In this document: positions 1 through 4,921 of the stretch, one piece after another | Position numbering within the stretch: position 1 is the first letter of the stretch | How the letters are laid out: each line of letters opens with the position of its first letter | Assembly (NCBI GenBank): GCA_035315685.1 | Contig: DATFXR010000208.1 | Coordinates: 1 to 6,808 of the forward strand | Source: QHWK01 sp035315685 | Lineage (GTDB): Bacteria; Acidobacteriota; Vicinamibacteria; Vicinamibacterales; CAVVIG01 | Direction: 5' to 3' | DNA length: 6,808 bases | Notes under the pieces: model-generated | Databases searched by the model: none | Told to the model about the DNA's origin: nothing | Seen by the model: the letters and a program-made list of their open reading frames with translations, nothing else | Program-made: the position numbers and the translations under genes

Positions 1-222
1 GTGCCGAACGTCGTCGGCATGACCCAGGCCGCAGCCACGACTGCGATCACCAACGCTGGCCTTGTCGTCGGAACCGTCTTGACAGCGCCGAGTGCGACGG
101 TCCAGGCCGGCTCGATCATCAGCTCGACGCCTGCCGCGGGCACAGCGGTGGCGCCCGGTTCGTCCGTTGCGTTGACAGTGTCGTCCGGGCCGTCGATGGT
201 GACGGTGCCGAACGTCGTCGGC
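1..222 (+). repeat. Direct repeat at the start of each PASTA unit
   Basis: The 18-mer GTGCCGAACGTCGTCGGC occurs at 1-18 and again, identical, at 205-222. It encodes the VPNVVG opening of two successive PASTA units. DNA identity drops after the 18-mer, so the duplication is old or only this part is under constraint. More copies may lie upstream of the window. Confidence 0.8.
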
Positions 223-1029
223 CTTACCCAGACCGCTGCCACGAGCGCAATTACGGCAGCCAACCTCGCGCTCGGAGCGGTGACGTTGGCGTCCTCGACG
301 TTCGTTCCCGCCGGCGAGGTCATGAGCCAGACTCCGGCGGCAGCGACCATGATCGCGGTCGGCACTGCAGTGGACCTCGTGGTCTCCAGCGGTCAGCCGG
401 CCGGTTCGCCGCAGATGGACGTGAACGTCTCCGTTGACGGGTCCGGAGCACTCACGACGGCGCCGTTCAGCACGTCGGCTGCGGGCGAATTGCTCGTCGC
501 TTTCGTGTCTTCGGACGGCCCGGCCACCGGCGTTCAGACATCTACCGTGACTGGCGGCGGGCTGACCTGGACGCTCGTGCGACGTGCCGTCACGGAGGTC
601 GGCGATGCGGAGGTCTGGGCGGCGAGCGCGCCGACCACGCTGTCGAACGTGACCGTCTCAGCGACGCAGAGCATCACGACCGGCGGCCCGTACCATCAAT
701 CGGTGACAGTGGTGTCGTTCACCAACGCCGCGATTGGCAGCTCGACGTCAGGCAGCGGCAGCCGCAACCCGCCGAGCCTGCTGATCTCCGGGACAGTGTC
801 GGGTTCGCTGGTCTTCGCAGTGGGCTTCGACGCCGACCAGCCGACGGCACGGACCCTGCCGGCGGGACAGGTGATGCTGCACCAGTGGGTGGACAGCACC
901 AAGAACTGCACGATGTGGGTCCAGGCGTTCAGCGACCCATTGCAGTTCGGCGACTTCGCCGCAGTTGGTTTTACGTCGCCGATCCGCGATCCGTGGAACC
1001 TCGTCGCAGTGGAAATCGTACCGCACTGA
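1..1029 (+). CDS. Secreted PASTA-repeat protein with C-terminal beta-rich domain (5' partial)
   Basis: Partial gene: the frame is open from base 1, so the GTG there is an internal Val codon. Two PASTA-like repeats are visible, residues 1-66 and 68-133. Each begins PNVVG, has an Ala/Thr-rich helix (TQAAATTAI, TQTAATSAI), then the Q/S-TPAAGT turn and a V-x-L-V/T-VSSG strand. The repeat period is 204 bp (68 aa). Residues 138-342 form a Ser/Thr/Gly/Val-rich beta domain (GELLVAFVSSDGP, GGLTWTLVRRA, EVWAASAP, WNLVAVEIVP). I recall this unit from secreted multidomain proteins of Acidobacteriota and Actinobacteria, where its role is unknown. There is no kinase domain or membrane helix in the visible part, so this is probably an extracellular wall- or polymer-binding protein rather than a PASTA Ser/Thr kinase. 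Confident on PASTA, unsure of function. Confidence 0.85.
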   Translation: MPNVVGMTQAAATTAITNAGLVVGTVLTAPSATVQAGSIISSTPAAGTAVAPGSSVALTVSSGPSMVTVPNVVGLTQTAATSAITAANLALGAVTLASSTFVPAGEVMSQTPAAATMIAVGTAVDLVVSSGQPAGSPQMDVNVSVDGSGALTTAPFSTSAAGELLVAFVSSDGPATGVQTSTVTGGGLTWTLVRRAVTEVGDAEVWAASAPTTLSNVTVSATQSITTGGPYHQSVTVVSFTNAAIGSSTSGSGSRNPPSLLISGTVSGSLVFAVGFDADQPTARTLPAGQVMLHQWVDSTKNCTMWVQAFSDPLQFGDFAAVGFTSPIRDPWNLVAVEIVPH

Positions 1030-1040
1030 CGCAGGCTGGG

Positions 1041-1079
1041 AAGCGGCGGATCATCTCACCGTCGAGATGACCGCCGCTT
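1041..1079. terminator. Hairpin between convergent genes, possible bidirectional terminator
   Basis: Left arm 1041-1057 pairs with right arm 1064-1079 around the 6-nt loop ACCGTC. This gives 16 base pairs with one bulged A at 1050. It lies 11 bases after the PASTA gene stop and contains the stop codon and last codons of the minus-strand DUF5655 gene. No clear T-run follows on either strand, so it is only terminator-like; it could also act as a 3' stability hairpin. Confidence 0.55.
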
Positions 1080-1592
1080 CGTCGTCTGGCGAACGCCGCG
1101 CGCCGGCGACTTCTTCTGCTTTTCCTTCTTCGTCAAGGCGGCTCGGCGCGGCACGGCACCTTCGACAGATTGCTCTGCGGCGGCCCGGCCGCCATAGTCA
1201 TACGCTTCCTGAAGCCAGTCGGTGATCGGCGCCTCGATCTGGTCCCTATGCATGACGTGGACGATGTGAGCGATCTTCGATTTCGACGACTGCACGGCGC
1301 GTTTCACCTGCGCCGCGCGCTCTGTGCGACCCAGGAAGATGCACAGTTCGAGGTGTTTCCGCTTCGGGCGCACGAAGAAGTAGCAGGCCTTCCGCGAAAA
1401 CATGATCGAATTGTGGGACGCGTAGATCCGCTGGTCGCCGAACCCGGCGGCCGTTTCGCGCAGCCGCTCCCACGCATCCCGCAGGTCCTCTGAGAGGTCC
1501 GCGGTCAGCGCGGCTTCGGTCGTGGTCCAGCAGTCGTGCGCCTCGCCTTCCTCGACCCACTGCCTGCAGTGGTGGCACTCTCGTCCGGGCAT
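1056..1592 (-). CDS. DUF5655 domain protein with N-terminal zinc-knuckle-like motif
   Basis: 178 aa. The N-terminus has C6-x2-C9 followed by H19-x-C21 (CHHC...HDC), which looks like a small zinc-binding knuckle. Residues about 35-135 match the DUF5655 pattern as I know it: an opening helix (LRDAWERLRE), a strand pair around YASHNSIMFSRKACYFFVRP, the LELCIFLGR strand, and the closing HIVHVMHRDQIEAPITDWLQEAYDYG segment (about 110-135). The last 30 residues are Lys/Arg-rich and probably disordered, compatible with nucleic-acid binding. The function of DUF5655 is unknown. The ATG at 1592 is chosen because the Cys motif follows at once; upstream there is only a weak GAAG ribosome site. The gene is divergent from the 1657 gene with a 64-base gap. 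The family call is from pattern memory. Confidence 0.75.
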   Translation of the reverse strand: MPGRECHHCRQWVEEGEAHDCWTTTEAALTADLSEDLRDAWERLRETAAGFGDQRIYASHNSIMFSRKACYFFVRPKRKHLELCIFLGRTERAAQVKRAVQSSKSKIAHIVHVMHRDQIEAPITDWLQEAYDYGGRAAAEQSVEGAVPRRAALTKKEKQKKSPARGVRQTTKRRSSRR

Positions 1593-1598
1593 GCTTCA

Positions 1599-1652
1599 TT
1601 GTCTACCGTCGACCGTCCCGCCTGTATGATTGGGCACCCCCAGCCGAGGAGG
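1599..1652 (+). promoter_or_regulatory. Candidate promoter and ribosome site for the 1657 gene
   Basis: TATGAT at 1624-1629 is a 5/6 match to the -10 box. A weaker TTGTCT at 1599-1604 could be the -35 box, although its 19-base spacer is longer than ideal. AGGAGG at 1647-1652 sits 4 bases before GTG 1657. Transcription from this -10 would start near 1636, after the alternative TTG at 1630, which favours the GTG start. Confidence 0.45.
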
Positions 1653-1656
1653 CTGC

Positions 1657-2820
1657 GTGACGCAGGTTGCCCTGACGTCGAGTCCGCGCGTCGAGGATGT
1701 GGATCGGATCGCTGCCATGGCCGATCCGGTCATTCGGAATCTGGAAATCACCGAGTGCTACGCCGATCTCTCGAGGGCGATGCGAGGGAGGACCGCCGGC
1801 GCTGCTGACTGGTGCACGTTTGCGACGTGGGCATCGCGCCAGGCGGGCCGGACGATTCGCGGCGAAGACCTGTTCAACAAGATCGATCAGATTCTCGGCC
1901 GCCAATCGTGGATCCTCGCGCCGGTGGCGTCCCTGTCACGCTTCCTGCTACGCAAGGGACTCTTTCAGCCCGACACGCCGCTCGGCCGTGCGGTCGCCGA
2001 GATCCACACGCCGTTCGACGCCTTCGAGCGGGCGAGCGCAGCGGTCGCAGCGGGGAATCTGAAAGTGTTCGAAGAGATCGGCCGTGAGTTCGCGCGGTTC
2101 CTGGCGACGGTATCGCCCGATGCGCCGGAGACCTCGCCGGAGTTCCTGAGGTTTCTCACACAGCTCCGCCCCGGCACGCCGCCCGACGGACAGGATTATC
2201 TGCGCGAGGCATTCTCACACTACCAGCAGCAGCGTCACGAAACGGACGCGGCGACGCGCGCCGCATGGATCCTGCTCGCCAACCTGAAGATCGGTCTGCA
2301 CGAGCAGACGCGCCTGCAGCCGCAGATCGCGGCGGCGGTCAATGCACCGATCACGACGGCGGGCGATCTCGGTGCCAGAGTGCTGCACCTGCTCATCCCC
2401 GGATCGCGCCTGTGGCCGGCACTGGCTGACCGCTCGACCGCGACGGCGATTGGCTGGATTGCGACACGACTCAGACGCGAGGCGGTTGCCGTGACGCAGC
2501 AGGCGGTCACAGAGTTGATGATGGTGTTGGCGCTACCGACGATCGTGCTGGCGCTCGGTCGCAACCTGATCGCGCCGGTGCCGCCGATGCTTGCCAGCCC
2601 GCCTCTTTTCCTCGACGGCTTCGTGAAGGAATACGACCCGTGTCCCCCGGGCGGCACGGCATGCGCGGCGACCGACTGGTGCGACCTCCGCCAGCGGATG
2701 CACTACATCGTTCATCTCTTCCGCGCCTACGCGGACGAGTCGACGCTGTTCTCGCGGCCGTTCACGCCGGACCAGGTTGCCGCGTTTCGCGCAGGCTCGA
2801 TACCACGCGGCGAGCTGTAA
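1657..2820 (+). CDS. Conserved hypothetical protein, 387 aa, mostly helical
   Basis: I do not recognise a named family. GTG 1657 is preferred because AGGAGG lies just upstream; the frame is also open to TTG 1630, giving 396 aa. There is no signal peptide. The N-terminal 80 residues contain the best motif, DWCTFATWASRQAGRTIRGE (51-70). A helical middle follows, with NLKIGLHEQTRLQPQI at about 209-224. A hydrophobic helix lies at about 284-302 (ELMMVLALPTIVLALG), long enough to be membrane-associated but isolated. Near the C-terminus is a Cys cluster, C329, C336 and C342, in a second DWC (340-342) that echoes the first at 51-53. Similar DWC-TFATWAS segments occur, as far as I recall, in uncharacterised proteins of several phyla. 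The gene is real by frame length, codon use and start signals; its function is unknown. Its 3' end overlaps the convergent exporter gene by 59 bases. Confidence 0.8.
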   Translation: MTQVALTSSPRVEDVDRIAAMADPVIRNLEITECYADLSRAMRGRTAGAADWCTFATWASRQAGRTIRGEDLFNKIDQILGRQSWILAPVASLSRFLLRKGLFQPDTPLGRAVAEIHTPFDAFERASAAVAAGNLKVFEEIGREFARFLATVSPDAPETSPEFLRFLTQLRPGTPPDGQDYLREAFSHYQQQRHETDAATRAAWILLANLKIGLHEQTRLQPQIAAAVNAPITTAGDLGARVLHLLIPGSRLWPALADRSTATAIGWIATRLRREAVAVTQQAVTELMMVLALPTIVLALGRNLIAPVPPMLASPPLFLDGFVKEYDPCPPGGTACAATDWCDLRQRMHYIVHLFRAYADESTLFSRPFTPDQVAAFRAGSIPRGEL

Positions 2821-3769
2821 TCGCGGGCCTCACGGCCGCAGCGCGCGGCGATTCGCGGACGACGACCGTCGAAGCCTTCCGCCCGACGCGATCGGCCGTG
2901 GCGGCGTGCGTGTCGTGCCCCGCCAGAATCAGCGCCACGCTGCCCGCAATCACGATCGCCGATGCGACGAGGGTTGAGGTCAGCGGCTCGCCGGCCACTG
3001 CGGCGCCGAGTGCAACCGCAATCAACGGGTTCACGTAGGCGTGGGTCCCAACACGCCACGGCGCCGACACCTGCATCAGCCACGCGTAGGCCGAGAACGC
3101 GATGATCGATCCGAAGATCATCAAATAGCCGAGCGCGACCACCGACGCGCTCGAAACATTGCGCACCTGAAACGTCTGCACCTCACGTACGGCCAGCGAA
3201 GTCAGGATCAGCAGCACGCCGCCTGCGAGGAGCGGCATGCCGGCGTTCAGCGTGACCGACTTCGGCAGCCGCGGCGGGCGCGCGTAGAGTGACCCGATCG
3301 CCCACGCTCCTTCGCCCAGCATCACGACCACGATCGGCGCGAGCGGCAGTGGCGCGCCGCCGCCGCGCGACACGAGCAACGCGACGCCGCCGAAACCGAG
3401 CGCCACGCCGAGCAGCGCGCGTGGCGACGGCCGCTTGCCGACCCGCGCCCACTCGAGCGCGGTCACCCACAACGGCAGCGTGGCGACGACCAGCGACGTG
3501 ACACCGGACGGAATGCGCTGCTCAGCCCACGCGACCGCGCCGTACGCGCAGCCAAACATCAGGGCGCCGGCGACGGTTGCGTGTGCCCACCCACGCGCCG
3601 GTGCGCGTTCGCCGCGGAATGTCGCCCACGCGATGAGCAGCAGGCCGGCTGACACGCAGCGCATGCCCATCATGAGAAACGGCGGGATTGACTCGACCGC
3701 AATCCGAATCGCGAGGAAGGTCGATCCCCAGATCAGATAAATGGCGGCATAGGCGAGGGCCGTGGCCAT
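2762..3769 (-). CDS. EamA-family (DMT superfamily) exporter, YedA-like
   Basis: 335 aa from ATG 3769; the frame is open to 3823, but GGAGG at 3774-3778 sits 4 bases before this ATG and the extra 18 residues would overlap the promoter. About ten transmembrane helices are visible: roughly 3-23, 28-50, 62-82, 88-107, 117-133, 144-163, 175-193, 209-232, 243-260 and 267-284. They fall in two EamA halves. Signatures are IWGSTFLAIR (13-22), AEQRIPSGVTSLVVATLPL (82-100), the GSIIAFSAYAWLM segment (220-232) and HAYVNPLIAVALG (243-255), all close to E. coli YedA as I know it. The family exports small metabolites or drugs across the inner membrane; the substrate here cannot be told. After helix 10 there is an unusual tail of about 50 residues (286-335), rich in Arg. 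The gene is divergent from a CGNR regulator with a shared operator region. Confidence 0.93.
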   Translation of the reverse strand: MATALAYAAIYLIWGSTFLAIRIAVESIPPFLMMGMRCVSAGLLLIAWATFRGERAPARGWAHATVAGALMFGCAYGAVAWAEQRIPSGVTSLVVATLPLWVTALEWARVGKRPSPRALLGVALGFGGVALLVSRGGGAPLPLAPIVVVMLGEGAWAIGSLYARPPRLPKSVTLNAGMPLLAGGVLLILTSLAVREVQTFQVRNVSSASVVALGYLMIFGSIIAFSAYAWLMQVSAPWRVGTHAYVNPLIAVALGAAVAGEPLTSTLVASAIVIAGSVALILAGHDTHAATADRVGRKASTVVVRESPRAAAVRPAITARRVVSSLRETRQPGPA

Positions 3770-3801
3770 GTAACCTCCATAACACAATTTGGAGGTTACA
3801 T
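3768..3801. promoter_or_regulatory. Operator palindrome 1: perfect 12-bp inverted repeat
   Basis: ATGTAACCTCCA (3768-3779) and its exact reverse complement TGGAGGTTACAT (3790-3801) flank a 10-base spacer. The repeat spans the exporter start codon, its ribosome site and its -10 box. Only part lies in the predicted transcript, so it more likely works as a protein-binding site in DNA than as an RNA hairpin. The divergent CGNR protein is the natural candidate binder (inference). Confidence 0.75.
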
Positions 3802-3823
3802 CAGGTGCATGGTAACCTGTCAA
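3795..3823 (-). promoter_or_regulatory. Sigma-70-type promoter of the exporter gene
   Basis: Read on the minus strand, TTGACA (3823-3818, perfect -35) is followed by 17 bases and then TGTAAC (3800-3795, 4/6 match to -10). A TG one base before the -10 makes it an extended -10. Transcription would begin near 3787, leaving a leader of about 18 nt that carries the GGAGG ribosome site. The -10 and -35 each overlap a GTAACC half-site. Confidence 0.75.
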
Positions 3824-3841
3824 GAGGATTTAGATGGTTAC
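3812..3841. promoter_or_regulatory. Operator palindrome 2: GTAACC-N18-GGTTAC
   Basis: GTAACC (3812-3817) and GGTTAC (3836-3841) repeat the core hexamers and the exact 18-base gap of palindrome 1 (3770-3775 and 3794-3799). The two centres are 42 bp apart. This copy covers the exporter -35 box and the start codon of the CGNR gene. Confidence 0.6.
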
Positions 3842-4502
3842 GCCTGAAGCGGCCGGATCGGCCGGATCGGCCGAGCGTTCGCAGCCCGACTACCGCTTCG
3901 ACTTTTGCGGTGGCCATGTTGCGCTCGACTTCGCCAACACGGTCGGGAGCCGCGGCGACCAGCCGGACGAGCACTTCAACACGTACGGCGATCTCATCGC
4001 GTGGGCCGAAGAGCGGGGCGTCGTGACGAGGGCCGACGCCGCCCGGTTGAAGCGCACCGCCGCCGCTGAGCCCGACGCGGCGCGGGCGGCTTTCCGACGC
4101 GCGATCAGGCTGCGTGAGGCGCTCTATCAGGTGTTCCTGCGCCGAACGGCCGGCAAGGCGCCGAGCGCCGATGATCTGGCGACGCTGAACCGCTTCGTCG
4201 CCGACACCTATCGCGACGCGCGTCTCGTCGTGGACCGCGATCGGGTCGTCCTCGATACAGGATCGGTCGCCGACGATCTCGATCGGCCATTCGCCACCGT
4301 CGTCCGCGCAGCGGTCGATCTGCTGACCGGTGATCAGGCACCGCTGGTCGGCCGATGCGCCGACGCGTCCTGCGGCTGGCTGTTCCTGGACACGACCCGC
4401 AACCGCACGCGCCGCTGGTGCGTGATGAAGGACTGTGGTAACAGAGCCAAGGTCCGGCGCTTCCGCGCCGGACCTCGCGCAAAATTAAGAATTAGGAATT
4501 AA
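3834..4502 (+). CDS. CGNR zinc-finger / ABATE-domain transcription regulator
   Basis: 222 aa from ATG 3834, with AGAGGA (3823-3828) as ribosome site 5 bases upstream. Residues about 22-165 fit the ABATE domain (putative stress-induced transcription regulator): FDFCGGHVALDFANTV (22-37), YGDLIAWAEERG (51-62), and the helix AIRLREALYQVFLR (90-103). The C-terminal zf-CGNR domain (172-212) has C175-x4-C180 and C196-x4-C201, with CGNR at 201-204 followed by the basic KVRRFR. The last ten residues (GPRAKLRIRN) seem not to belong to the family; they are read through a hairpin and an AT-rich repeat that supplies the TAA stop. Close to the N-terminus a 9-bp tandem repeat, GGCCGGATC twice (3851-3868), encodes AGSAGSA. 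It probably controls itself and the divergent exporter through the GTAACC palindromes (inference). Confidence 0.92.
   Translation: MVTPEAAGSAGSAERSQPDYRFDFCGGHVALDFANTVGSRGDQPDEHFNTYGDLIAWAEERGVVTRADAARLKRTAAAEPDAARAAFRRAIRLREALYQVFLRRTAGKAPSADDLATLNRFVADTYRDARLVVDRDRVVLDTGSVADDLDRPFATVVRAAVDLLTGDQAPLVGRCADASCGWLFLDTTRNRTRRWCVMKDCGNRAKVRRFRAGPRAKLRIRN
4451..4474 (+). terminator. Perfect 10-bp hairpin in the 3' end of the CGNR gene
   Basis: GGTCCGGCGC (4451-4460), loop TTCC, then GCGCCGGACC (4465-4474), a perfect 10-bp GC-rich stem. It lies inside the reading frame, 26 bases before the stop codon, and an A/T-rich stretch begins at 4481. The stem shares GTCCGGC/GCCGGAC with the repeat at 6088-6166, so it may be a terminator or a related REP-type element. 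Confidence 0.5.
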
Positions 4503-4619
4503 GAAGTAAGAATTCGTGCACGCGTTCGAACCATTCGAGCGATCCGCTACCTCCTGATCGTCCCGAGCTTTGCGAACGGCAGTACGCATTCTTAATTCTT
4601 ACTTCATAATTCTCAATTC
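4489..4619. repeat. AT-rich oligomer inverted repeat around a GC-rich core
   Basis: Left arm 4489-4514 and right arm 4594-4619 are inverted copies, matching at 23 of 26 positions. They include the perfect 12-mer GAAGTAAGAATT at 4503-4514 and its reverse complement at 4594-4605. Both arms are made of variants of the heptamer GAATTAA/GAAGTAA, in sharp contrast to the GC-rich surroundings. The 79-base core (4515-4593) is GC-rich and has no open frame of note. The left arm includes the TAA of the CGNR gene; the right arm ends 3 bases from the stop of the convergent MoaD-like gene. Confidence 0.75.
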
Positions 4620-4621
4620 CT

Positions 4622-4921
4622 CTAGCCGCCAGCCAGTGCGCCGACGACGAGAAAGGGCTCCCGACCGGCGGCGATCGCGTCGGGCAGCGTGAGATCCGGC
4701 GGTTCGTGCGACAGATCCTCCTCGCACGCGAAGAAGCGGACGAACGGACGGCGTTTGTGCGTGACGTGATCGCGGATCGTACCGCGCAGGACGGGATAAG
4801 TGCGCTCGAGCGCGTCGAGCACGGCCCCCAGCGTCACCGTGCCGCTGACGTCGACCGTCACTTCGCCGCCGACGCGCGCGAGCGTGCGCAGATGCGCCGG
4901 CAGCTCCACACGGACGCTCAT
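4622..4921 (-). CDS. MoaD/ThiS-like ubiquitin-fold protein ending in Gly-Gly
   Basis: 99 aa. The start is the ATG at 4921, whose ATGA overlaps the stop of the upstream BNR gene, implying coupled translation; a GGAGG at 4935-4939 is rather far (13 bases). The sequence shows the beta-grasp pattern: strand VRVELPAHLRTLA (3-15), strand EVTVDV (20-25), the helix TLGAVLDALERTYPVLRGTI (30-49), a strand RPFVRFFACEEDL (58-70), and the end FLVVGALAGG (90-99). The terminal GG is the feature that MoaD, ThiS and relatives use for adenylation and thiocarboxylate formation. It is longer than classical MoaD (about 80 aa). No moaE, moeB, thiG or thiF lies nearby, so it may be a sulfur carrier for another enzyme or a protein modifier. 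The family is certain enough; its role is open. Confidence 0.88.
   Translation of the reverse strand: MSVRVELPAHLRTLARVGGEVTVDVSGTVTLGAVLDALERTYPVLRGTIRDHVTHKRRPFVRFFACEEDLSHEPPDLTLPDAIAAGREPFLVVGALAGG

Noticed and set aside
1630..1656. TTG at 1630 as start of the unknown 387-aa protein
   Set aside because: It lies within or just before the predicted transcription start and has no ribosome site, whereas GTG 1657 follows AGGAGG.
2640..3740. Several plus-strand arginine-rich open frames opposite the exporter
   Set aside because: They are typical GC-rich antisense shadows of a clear ten-helix membrane protein, with no start signals or domain patterns.
3768..3801. RNA hairpin or riboswitch at the exporter leader
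   Set aside because: Transcription predicted from the -10 at 3795-3800 starts near 3787, so the right arm is not in the message and the stem cannot form in RNA.
3770..3823. Upstream start at 3823 for the exporter
   Set aside because: The extra residues would be encoded by the -35/-10 region and operator; ATG 3769 has GGAGG and leads directly into the first transmembrane helix.
4489..4619. CRISPR-like array or insertion sequence in the AT-rich repeats
   Set aside because: There are only two inverted arms, no regular spacers, no cas gene, no transposase and no evident target duplication.
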